Below are positions 9,780 to 19,262 of a stretch of DNA of 47,101 nucleotides, one piece after another; position 1 is the stretch's first letter, and every line of letters starts with the position of its first letter. Both the position numbers and the translations under genes were made by a program. The stretch lies in assembly GCA_025201765.1 (NCBI GenBank), contig MU623542.1:1-47101 (forward strand), written 5' to 3'. The notes below the pieces were generated by a model that saw only the letters and a program-made list of their open reading frames with translations, was not told the DNA's origin and did not search any database. The stretch comes from Daldinia sp. FL1419 (taxonomy: Eukaryota; Ascomycota; Sordariomycetes; Xylariales; Hypoxylaceae).

Positions 9780-11840
9780 CTATTTGAGCTTGCCCAATAC
9801 GCCCTCCCAAGGTCCCAAGGATACACCCGACTGCTTCGATTTATCGGGAGTCCCCTTCCTATAATTCCCAGCGACCCAAGATTCGACCTCGAGCCCTTGG
9901 GGCAAGGCCCATTCTAATTCCTTCTTGGAGAAGTTAAGAACGACGAGCCAGCGATCGCCTTTAACAGTCGTGCGAACATATGCGTAGACCTCCGGGTGTT
10001 CGGGCGACAGATCCTGGAAGCCTCCGTAGACGAAAGCGTCGGCGTGGTCTCTCCTCTGTTTTAGAGCCCATTGCCAAAACTGCCACACGGAAAACTCGTC
10101 AGGATCGTCTGCTTTGGTTTGAACCTCGACGTTGACTTTCTGGTAGTCATCCATGACTCGCATCCACGGCTTAGTACCTGGGTCGCAGAAGCCCGCGTTT
10201 TCTTCTGCGGTCCATTGCATGGGCGTTCGAGCGTGGTCGCGTGCTTTCATGTCAATAACCTTTCGGGCGTAGGCAAGTTTCTCCTTGTCGCCCGCATAGA
10301 GTTTCTCGCACTTCTTCCAGTAGTTGATGGTCTCAATGTCTTTGAACTCGGAGATATCCCAGGACTTAGGAGCATTCCGGATACCAATCTCCTCGCCCTG
10401 GTAGACAAAAAGTGTGCCTCCAAGAGTGGTTTGCATGAGAGCAAGGAGTCTAGCGCCCTTTTCTCGCCATTCGTCGCTATCGTCGGTATAACGGGAGACC
10501 GACCTCGGATTATCGTGATTCTCGATGAAGACCGAGTTCCAACCGTCATTCTCTATCATTACCCGTTGCCATCTCGTGATGATAGACTTCATTTCTTTGA
10601 CATCCCAAGGCTTCAGAGCCATCCTAACATTTGGCTTGTCAATATCGACGAGATCGAAGATAAAGATCATCCTCAGCTCCTCGGAATTGGCACCGACCGT
10701 GCGTAGGACTTCCTTCTCGTCACTGACACCAGGCATTTCGCCGACCGTGATTGTGTCATATTTGCTTAGCACCTCACGATGCATTTCTCGTAAGTATTCA
10801 TGCAATCTTGGGCCGTTGACATAGTATTTAGATCCGGGTTGGTATCTGTGCCCAGGGTCCAATACTACGTCGGCATCCGGAAAACCGGGTGCTTTGGAAA
10901 TCAAGTTAATGACATCCATCCGGAAACCAGATGCGCCCCGGGTCACTAAAATAAGTTAGAATTATACGGATAATAGCCTTGAAATAGATGCAAAAAGGGG
11001 CAAATGAACATATACGCACTCCAAAAATGCATCACATCCCAAACGGCCGCCCGTACGTCCGGGTTCTCCCAGTTTAGATCTGGTTGCTCCGGCGTGAAAA
11101 GGCTTAAATAGAACTCGCCGGTCTTCTCGTCATATGTCCAGGCAGAGTTCGCTTCGCCAAGGATCTGCGCCCAATTATTAGGTGGCTCTGGTACGCCATC
11201 AGGACCAATGCTCTTCGGTTTCTTCCATATGTACCAGTTGCGTTTGGGGCTATCGATGCTCGCGCGACTCTCGAGGAACCACGGATGCTCGTCGCTGGAG
11301 TGGTTTACTACCAAGTCCATCATAAGCTTCATGTCGCGCTTCTTGAGCTCGGCAATTAGCTCGTCAATGTCTTCCAGAGTCCCATATCGTTCATCGAGCT
11401 GCTTATAGTCGGCGATATCATATCCCATATCTGCTTGAGGTGATTTGAGGATAGGTGATGACCAGACCACATCAACACCTAGAGACTTCAGGTAGTCTAG
11501 CCGCGAAGTGATCCCTTTTACAGTACCCCATCCTGAAGTTGCACCAGGCTTTTTACATGAGATTACAAATAGTTAACGACGCTCTGCCTCACAAAGGCCT
11601 TGATTTTATACTTACATGGCACTGGAAGCTCGCGGGATAAATTTGGTAAACCACTGCGAAGTTGAATATCAGTCTCTATTTGTCAGTTTAATAAGCTTTA
11701 AAATATAACATCCATCTAAGCCCGGGGAAAGGGGTACATCGTTCTATAGACTATAGCACCAGAAGGGAGATATTCTCAATTGACATACCGGCTTCTTTCC
11801 ACCACTTGGGTGTCGAATACGACGACTCGGTTGCGGCCAT
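9780..11840 (-). CDS. GH13 alpha-glucosidase (maltase / oligo-1,6-glucosidase type)
   Basis: Four exons (11789-11840, 11616-11653, 11020-11548, 9780-10945) give 594 aa, the usual length of fungal intracellular maltases. It would release glucose from the non-reducing ends of maltose or isomaltose. The N-terminus has WWKEAVVYQIYPASF, then GVDVVWSSPI and MDLVVNHSSDEHPWF. The predicted nucleophile is Asp217 (GFRMDVIN), the acid/base Glu276 (TVGEMPG) and the transition-state stabiliser Asp351 (FIENHDNPR). No signal peptide is seen, so it is probably cytosolic and would depend on sugar import; no sugar transporter is nearby. Oddly, the loop after PASF reads QCHPGATSGWG instead of the DSNGDG metal-binding loop of relatives. 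The exon 2/3 junction is therefore the least certain part. Confidence 0.9.
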
Positions 11841-13329
11841 TTTATTAGACGGGCATGAAGCTTCAAGAGTCTGATGATAACTGCCAACTATTCCTACAAC
11901 TTTCTCCTAGCGACAGCAATATACTTTAAGCTTGTCTGCATTGGGCACCGATGCGTTCCCGTTTCCCCTCAAAACCACCAACTGACGTCGAGCCGCATCC
12001 GACTGTTGAGATCTACATTACGTTACGGCCCCCTACATAAATATTAGGCAGGGTTAATCCGTCTGTGGAAGCGGTTGGCTGTAGCTTTCCAGTAGCACTG
12101 CATATTATTCCAATTCCTATCATCGGATCTCTGGATAGTTGGAGATATCCCCCTCCTTTGAGCGGGCATTAGTGGAGGCTGAAAGGAATTACACAAAGGG
12201 ATTCGTAGATTCGATAACAGATCCATTAATATATATTGACGTCCACTTTTTAATCAGTTCATCCCACTTCGGCGACTCTCTCTCGAATGAAGGGTCCGAT
12301 CAACGAAGGAGTTGGTAATTGAGCTATGATCATGCCGGGTCGCAATATTCCCAACTCCCCGTACTAATACGGCTTTCGTCACATTCCCCGGCGGAGTGGT
12401 ATCGCAAACTTGCACCTTTTCGACTATATTCTGCGAGATTTACTAAGGCAAGTCGAATTATTAAGGAGTCCATATATGACCTACCATTCAATGACACTCC
12501 GTACGTAGTAATAGGACCCAATGCTACCTCCTCATCGAATCTTCCGCATATAGATGGTAAAGCTCAGGAGCTTACTTCAAGAATTGAAACTCCGCTAAAA
12601 ATACAATTAGCCCCTACATAGGATGTATAAGCCAGGTGCAGCTAGGAACTTTGATTATTTAACTAAAATACGCTTCCCATCGTGATGATCCTTCATGGTT
12701 TCAGAGTTAGAATTATTGGGGGCGGTGATGCGACACCAACCCTATTACAGAAACGAAACCGCCTCGTCTATGCAGCTATAGCTTATCAATCATATGGCTA
12801 GACCACTCAACCCAGTTCATCGACGGATAAGTTACACAACTCAACTACTACCTAAACCGTCCCCTGGCGACTATGTATACCATAGCGGGAGGCCTCGATA
12901 CAGGCCATGATAATATCAGGATATGATTCCAGGGGTCAAGCTGAGATGTAGGCTGGGGTGCATAGTAAAAGAGATAGGGGTAATAATATGTATTCATCTT
13001 TGGCCCATGACTAAAGATCTTTTTGTTCGAAGATTTGGTTGATATTCTTCCTACGTTCAGCCAAGCCTTAATGTCCAGATAAACTGATAATTTTCAGATT
13101 GCGAGCCAATATCTATCTACTATACCTAGAAGGTGAATTAAGACCATTCGGGTTTTGTCAGTATCGTCACCCAAAGCTTTCCTTTTGCCAGCTCCTGTAT
13201 GCCGTACCGCGTGAGATATTTCCCCTGTTCGGGACTCGGCTTCCATCATATAACTCGAAGGCGCCAATGAAAAGTTCATATCAGCAGCAATAGTCAGCCT
13301 GGCAATCTTGTAGTTAACCTAATGATCTA
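11841..13329. other. Intergenic region, alpha-glucosidase / protease-like gene
   Basis: No recognisable gene. An open frame of about 100 codons at 12319-12621 has no family resemblance. The last 100 bp hold an out-of-frame stretch that would encode a signal-peptide-like FISAAIVSLAIL (about 13275-13310), discussed in findings. Confidence 0.45.
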
Positions 13330-15174
13330 ATGGCCGTACCGAGAGCAGTGCGCTGGTCGGACAAAATACTCGGACCGGATGGGCCCTGGAATGCGGTAAA
13401 AGTCACCCTTGGACGCAGTCAGGATGTCACCGTCTACGCCGGTAGGATGTGGGAATCCTATTTCCCCGGAGCAGCCTATTGCGACAATACCGCGGTCGGA
13501 GGCCGGCCTTGTTACGCCCAACAGGCTGGCGCTATCTACGACGAGACGACGGGCTCCGGGGAAGCACCGGATATCGCCTTCCCGGCTTCTGCATACTACG
13601 CGTCCAACATGAATACGGTCGGAAGCAATGCGAAGAGATACACGGACCGTATTTCCCTTGGGACGGACTCGAGCGATTGGAGCGTAGTTAGTGTCGACAA
13701 TTTCGCTATGGCTCTCATGAGTGACACTCAACTTCGATATCCTAATGGAGAGAAGCATCCCTTGTTCGCAGGCTGTCTTGGCCTCGGTGCTGCACCTAAT
13801 AGTAAGCAAGTCGATATTTCTAACAGATCCCGCTTAACTCAGCATGCTATAATAATATATCCCAATGAGCTCTTGGAGTATATCTCTAATATGAAGTGTG
13901 TAGTTATCAACCATTCATTTGCACTAAGACCTGGGCAAACTGCTTCCTCCATCAATACCAGCTTGCTTGTCGGGAATCTATTCGTGGATCACAGTATCCC
14001 CTCCCAGACGTTCGGATTGCATATCGGATCAGCTGTGTCCCATCGGGTCCCCGGGTCACTCTGGGTCGGAGGATACGATCGAAACAGGGCCGTTAGCGAC
14101 ATGCTTTCTATCCCTATACCCGATCCATTTACCAAGTTCTCTGGTGCACCTCTCGCAGATATCTCAATCAACGTCGTCAAGGGAAGTTCACCGTTCCCCT
14201 GGAACTCGAAAGGAGGCCTACTGGCGTCGGGGAATTCCTCTATAGGAGGCCAACTAGGCTTGGCCATTGACCCGTGTCTCCCATATCTTAACCTTCCCAG
14301 AAGCACGTGCGATGCAATTGCCGCCGAGATACCAGTAAAGCTTGACGACGGGCTAGGTCTTTACCTCTGGGACACCGCATCTCCCGATTATACGCGGATT
14401 ATCCAATCTCCCTCCGTCCTGACATTCACGTTCGTAGATCCCGATAGTAACTTACATAAAGTCAACATCTCGGTGCCATTCTCGCACTTAAACCTAACCC
14501 TCGACGAACCGCTCGTCGACAAGCCGACCCCTTACTTCCCCTGCAACGCGGCGTCGAACAGCGAGTATACGCTCGGGCGCGCGTTCTTGCAGGACGCATT
14601 CATCGGCGCAAACTTTTATACAGCAGTTTATTTCCTATCGCAAGCGCCTGGACCCAACCTAAATAGCGCAAATGTGATGGCCATGGATCATAATTCTCGG
14701 ACTATAGAGGCTAGTAAGAACGACTGGGCCACATCGTGGAACGGATATTGGACACCACTCCCCGAACGGGATAGCAATACTTCGTCAGGTTCTCTACTCT
14801 ACGACGAAGACGCATCAAAAGGACATAGTTCAATAACAGGTGCCATAGTTGGTGTGGCCGTGGGCGGGATGGTGGGATTATTATTACTTGCCTTCGTCAC
14901 TTTCATCGCGTTGCGTTACAATAAGCACGGCAAAGGTTTTTCGCTATGCGGGTTGACGATAATTAAAGACAAGTTGGCTCCTCAAAACACTGCAAATGTT
15001 ATGAGCGTTGGAGAAATGAAACTACCAGTTGGGTATTCGCAGCATATAGTGCATGAGTTGGGGCCGACGACGTGGCAATTGCCAGCTAATATAACAGACC
15101 GGGCGGCCGAGATGGAGAGTCCTCATGAAGTACACGAAATGCCTGTCGAATATAGAAGACAGTACGGTGGCTAA
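13330..15174 (+). CDS. Aspartyl-protease-fold membrane protein lacking usual catalytic motifs
   Basis: A single open frame of 614 aa. LGPDGPWNAVKVTLG near the N-terminus, LGLAIDPCLPYLNLPRSTCD in the middle and YTLGRAFLQDAFIGANFY resemble the two lobes of pepsin-family (A1) proteins of ascomycetes. A transmembrane segment follows (about 503-526, AIVGVAVGGMVGLLLLAF), then a cytoplasmic tail of roughly 85 aa. The first DTG/DSG triad is replaced by VTVYAGRMWE and the second by AIDPCLP, so proteolysis is unlikely; a surface-sensor or binding role is only an inference. The predicted start has no signal peptide, although the topology requires one. An in-frame stop lies 15 nt upstream, so the true 5' end is either an undetected exon or broken. 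Confidence 0.7.
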   Translation: MAVPRAVRWSDKILGPDGPWNAVKVTLGRSQDVTVYAGRMWESYFPGAAYCDNTAVGGRPCYAQQAGAIYDETTGSGEAPDIAFPASAYYASNMNTVGSNAKRYTDRISLGTDSSDWSVVSVDNFAMALMSDTQLRYPNGEKHPLFAGCLGLGAAPNSKQVDISNRSRLTQHAIIIYPNELLEYISNMKCVVINHSFALRPGQTASSINTSLLVGNLFVDHSIPSQTFGLHIGSAVSHRVPGSLWVGGYDRNRAVSDMLSIPIPDPFTKFSGAPLADISINVVKGSSPFPWNSKGGLLASGNSSIGGQLGLAIDPCLPYLNLPRSTCDAIAAEIPVKLDDGLGLYLWDTASPDYTRIIQSPSVLTFTFVDPDSNLHKVNISVPFSHLNLTLDEPLVDKPTPYFPCNAASNSEYTLGRAFLQDAFIGANFYTAVYFLSQAPGPNLNSANVMAMDHNSRTIEASKNDWATSWNGYWTPLPERDSNTSSGSLLYDEDASKGHSSITGAIVGVAVGGMVGLLLLAFVTFIALRYNKHGKGFSLCGLTIIKDKLAPQNTANVMSVGEMKLPVGYSQHIVHELGPTTWQLPANITDRAAEMESPHEVHEMPVEYRRQYGG

Positions 15175-15408
15175 CATACTAATATATAAATTCTCATAAT
15201 GATTATTTTAAGATGAAAATCAAGCCATGGAGTTTCTCTTTTTCTTTCCCAGACGTGATATTATGCTGATACTTTTATGCGTTAGGTGCCTAGTCTAATC
15301 ACATTATATCTAATGCCTCACGAAGAAATTATCAGGGGCCGGATATTTAGCACCCCAAAGACGATATCAAGTTTTAAACAAAAGTTAACCTCTGGTAGGT
15401 ATATAAAA

Positions 15409-17003
15409 CTAATCCTCGCGATTCTCTGTGGGAGCGTCAGCCCCTAAAAGACTTCGCTCTTCGTCCACGACCAAGGCTTTCTGCTTGGCAGCCGCCTTGT
15501 TCTTCTGTAGACTAACCCATATCACAGACCCGATAATCAAGGCGCTCCCAAAGAGACTTTCGGCCGGGGGTGTTGTGCCCCAAACCACTCGTTCAAGTAT
15601 GAGTGCAAACACCATTTGCGTATACTAACACAGCCTAGTTAGTTCCAATGGACTACGAGTGCTTGGGTGTCGAAATAACTTACAATGAGGTTCGTCGCCC
15701 TGCCCGCCTTTTCCCTCTGTAGGCCCTCTGTTAAAAGAAATTGCAACAAGAACCCCGAGATTCCTATAGCTACTAGGAGACCCCTATAGCATGTCAGTCA
15801 CGGTTAGGGGCGGAGAATGAAAAGTATATCATACCATTGCGTGGCACTCTGAGGTATCTCAAACTGCAAACCCGGGATAATAAGGATAAGGACGAAGGAT
15901 CCGACCGTCGCAAGAACGGCGAAGTAGTTGACACTAATAAGCGAGTGCGCACGCTTTCCAATGACTCTGATCGTCGAATACGCAGCAGCGGAGCCAAACG
16001 TACCAATAAAGGCTAGGAGCGTGGCAATGGTACGTTCGGCCGGTGTCACGGGCACGGGAGGAACTATTCCCTTGGGCTGATCGGCCATCGAAATCCTCGT
16101 CCCGTTGAGCGCCGGTTCCTCTGATTCGGGCTGCGGGAAAAGAAAGGTAGGCCGGGCGATGAAAAGCACACCGGCAAACGCGATCATACCCGCTATAGCC
16201 TCATTCACCGTAAATGGTTCCTAACGATAGGTATTAGAACGATATTTACTCTAGATATCATCTTGGATGCTTGTTGTACTTACTTTTAGAGCTACGAAGC
16301 ATACGAAAGCGGTCATAGTCGGTACCAGGAAAGAAATCACAGTCGCATCGGATAGATTTAGGTACGAAAGCGAATCTGTTGACGAGTCTCAGCTCCAACT
16401 GGCATCATTCCGGACTGGTTACTCGACGTGAAAAAAACGAATCAAACTTACAGTACAAGCAGAAAAGACCCGTGAATCCAGCCAGTCCCCGCAACACCAA
16501 GAGACCCCGGATATCACGACGCCCGAGGGGGAAATCCGGTACTTTCTTGTACCACATGTAGAGAGAACCCAATATCGCCGTCGCGAACATACGCACGAAG
16601 ATTATCTGCAAGGCGTGAAACTTTGTTTCGAAGCCTGTTTCAAGCAGCCGTGTTATCATGGTCATCTATATAGTTGTTAATATTCTTTTCTTTTCTTTTC
16701 TGCCCTTTTTTTTCTTTTTTTTCTTTTCGTAAATATGATAGGAATTATTCGACGCACCAGCGATCCGAAAACCTGAGCAAGAAACACGAAGAAGAGACCA
16801 ATATTCCTCTCGTAAAATGCCTTTAATTTTTGCCATATCGATTGGCGTTGTTCATTGTCATGTCCTGGAGAATCGTTTGGCTGCTCACCGACAGGCGGGG
16901 TTACGCTTCCACTTTCAACATCGTTTTCAATCCTCGACGATTGAAAGAGAGGACCGGAATCCTTCGCAGGTTCTCCCGTCGCATTTACCGCCCCATACGA
17001 CAT
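15409..17003 (-). CDS. EamA/DMT-family membrane transporter
   Basis: Six exons (16758-17003, 16452-16665, 16284-16375, 15835-16220, 15684-15783, 15409-15624) join in frame to 417 aa. After a hydrophilic N-terminal tail of about 70 aa (VESGSVTPPVGEQPNDSPGH) come roughly ten hydrophobic helices in two EamA-type halves. Typical segments are HALQIIFVRMFATAILG, LRGLAGFTGLFCLYCYSLSY, LSDATVISFLVPTMTAF and, in the second half, MVFALILERVVWG. The tail ends with EERSLLGADAPTENRED. These drug/metabolite-transporter-superfamily proteins move small metabolites or nucleotide sugars; the substrate cannot be told from sequence. It lies downstream of, and in tandem with, the amino-acid permease gene, with about 600 bp between them. 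Confidence 0.88.
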
Positions 17004-17605
17004 CGTGTCTCGTTACCAAAAGAGAAAAAAAAAACACAATTTTAGAAAAAGAAGGGGAAAGGGGTTGAAAATAAATTATTTATAACTAGGTGGTTACTCT
17101 TAAATAAGAATATGTTGATTCAAAGCCTTTATGTATTAGTGGCAATTGGATTTTGCGTATTTTTATTCCGCGGCCTCGGCTTCGGCTTCGGAATTCTTCC
17201 ACCAAGACAAGTAAAAAAAAAAACCACACATGACCTTGTGACCTTCGTTCAACTTGCCTCATGCGAATTATATAGTATTGTCATCACTACTAAACTATCC
17301 CTTACTTAATAGGCACCGATACAGATGAAGTTGCAATTAGCGTCCACACGAATCAACTCAATCAGATCATACATATATCATGAGTGAATCATTCGAAGCC
17401 GTGCAAAATCACCCAGGATCCAACACAGTGCCACATTAAATGTAGTAAAAAGAACTGAGAATTTATAAGAAGCGAATATGAGCGGGTATCCTAAAATTTA
17501 GAAACTATAGATCCAAATAACCAACTACCATACCAACCCAGGTAACAAGAAGAAGAAGAAGAAGAAGAAGAAGAAGAAGAAGAAGAAGAAGAAGAAGAAA
17601 AACAA
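17004..17605. other. Intergenic region with (AAG)n microsatellite
   Basis: It lies between two tandem minus-strand transporter genes. Apart from A-rich runs and the AAG repeat annotated next, I see nothing; open frames here are short and unlike known proteins. Confidence 0.5.
17547..17600. repeat. (AAG)n microsatellite, about 18 units
   Basis: Uninterrupted AAG/GAA units. They begin only a few bases after the TGA of the permease gene (17606-17608), so the permease mRNA would carry a (CUU)n tract at the very start of its 3' UTR. Confidence 0.95.
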
Positions 17606-19262
17606 TCAAAAGCAAAACCAGCCCCCAATCCTCTTAGCCTTTCCGGACCAGCCCTCCTCTTCTGGTTCAATGTCGTCCTTGGTATATACGTCCGTAACTA
17701 AATCCATCTCGCTTGCCCTCTTGAACTTCGTCTTCTTAATTAACTTCCAAGCCACGAACATCAAAGCGAACAGTGGCAACTCGATGTAATAACTAACAAA
17801 GTCGACTGCGTTGAAAGTCGGACTGAAACAACTCCATCCCTGGATAAGAACGATAAAGCTATTGAGCACCACGGCGATGATTGGCCCGGCCGGATACGTC
17901 CAGTTCTTAAAAGGCAAGAGATGTTCCTTGCCTTGCGCCTTCAAGCCCGCGCGGAAACGTAACGACGCGATGCCGATACTGATCCACGATAGCTGATTGG
18001 AGACGCCGACGAGGTTCTGTAGCCAGGTCCACAGCTGACCCGCCCCGATGAAAGATGCACCAAACAGCAAGCCGGAGATAACCGAGGTGAACAGTACAGA
18101 TACCCAAGGAACCTGAAACCGCGTCAGACGCCCGAACACCTTGGGCGCGTGGCCGTTGATGGACAGGGTATATAGGAGACGAGACCCGGCGAAAAGGGCG
18201 TGATTTCCTGCCGAAACAACGCTCGTGAGGATAACAGCATTCACAAAGGACCCCGCAACCTTGGACCCGGCCAGCTGAAAGGCGATGGTAAAGGGTGAGG
18301 TGCGAGTGTTCTTGGAGTTGAGGTTTGGATAGTTATACGGCACGTTAAGACCGATCATCAGGGATGCGAGGATGTAGAAGAATAGGATCCGCCAGAAGAC
18401 ATTCTTAACCACTCGCGGCAGTTGGCGAGCCGGATCCTTGGTTTCACCAGCGGTGATGGCGATCGATTCGGTACCGCCGTAGGCAAAAGATGCAGTCACA
18501 AAGACGCTGGCGAAGCCACCGATGCCGCCCACGAAGGGGGCATCGCCGATATACCAGTTTCGAGCGCCAATGTATTCGTGCGTCGTGTTTCCACCGACGT
18601 TTACGGCGATGCTCAGGATAACAAAGATGACAATGGTAACGACCTTAAGGAGACACAGCCAGTATTCGACTTCACCGTACGCCCGCACGTTGATGATATT
18701 GAACAAGACGAGTAAAACCCAGATGATAAGTCCGAGGGCATACCACGGGAAGGTATCGGTCCAATACTGAAGAACCAGTTGTAAGGCAACTAAATCGGCA
18801 GCCGTAGATACGGCGTCGTTAAACCAGTAGTTCCAAGTCAGAGCAAAACCCCAAGCGTCGTCTAGATAGCGCGCGGAGAAGGTACAAAAAGAGCCAGCCA
18901 CTTTCGACAGGACGAGTTAGTATAATAAAGTCCGGTATAAGCGTATAGGGGGCGGTTAGTATCGGCATCTCTTTCTCACCTGGAACGAAAGCTGCCATCT
19001 CACCGAGACACAGCATAGTCACGAACACGATGCCTCCCACGATGCCATAACTCAGTAGTAGCGAAGCTGGTCCACCGGTCGCCAACGCCTTTCCCGTTCC
19101 TAAGAAAAGGCCGGTTCCGATGGTACCTCCTATGGCTATCATCTGAACCTGACGCGGTGACAAGGAACGTCTTAGCTTATCTTCCGCCACAATTTCGTGG
19201 TCGGCGGTGCCGTGAGACGCAGTGGCCGAAGCCTGTGCGTTCTTTTCGGGATCGATCTCCAT
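17606..19262 (-). CDS. Amino-acid permease (YAT family, APC superfamily)
   Basis: Two exons (18980-19262, 17606-18900) give 525 aa, normal for fungal 12-TM amino-acid/H+ symporters. The TM1 signature IAIGGTIGTGLFLGTGKAL follows a soluble N-terminus rich in charged residues. Further family motifs are CLGEMAAFVP, FCTFSARYLDDAWGFALTWNYW, SFAYGGTESIAITAGETKDP and the LFAGSRLLYTLSINGHAPKVF block. The intron sits after MAAFVP with a GTGAGA donor and a CGAAAG acceptor. The C-terminus ends early at GGWFCF just before an (AAG)n repeat; a longer ancestral tail may have been lost there. Specificity (general or specific amino acid) is not resolvable. Confidence 0.93.

Noticed and set aside
10071..10706. 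211-codon plus-strand open frame
   Set aside because: It is antisense to the GH13 glucosidase catalytic exon; a mirror frame without recognisable features.
12319..12621. 100-codon plus-strand frame in the spacer before the protease-like gene
   Set aside because: No family resemblance, no partner exons with good splice sites, and a similar frame on the opposite strand.
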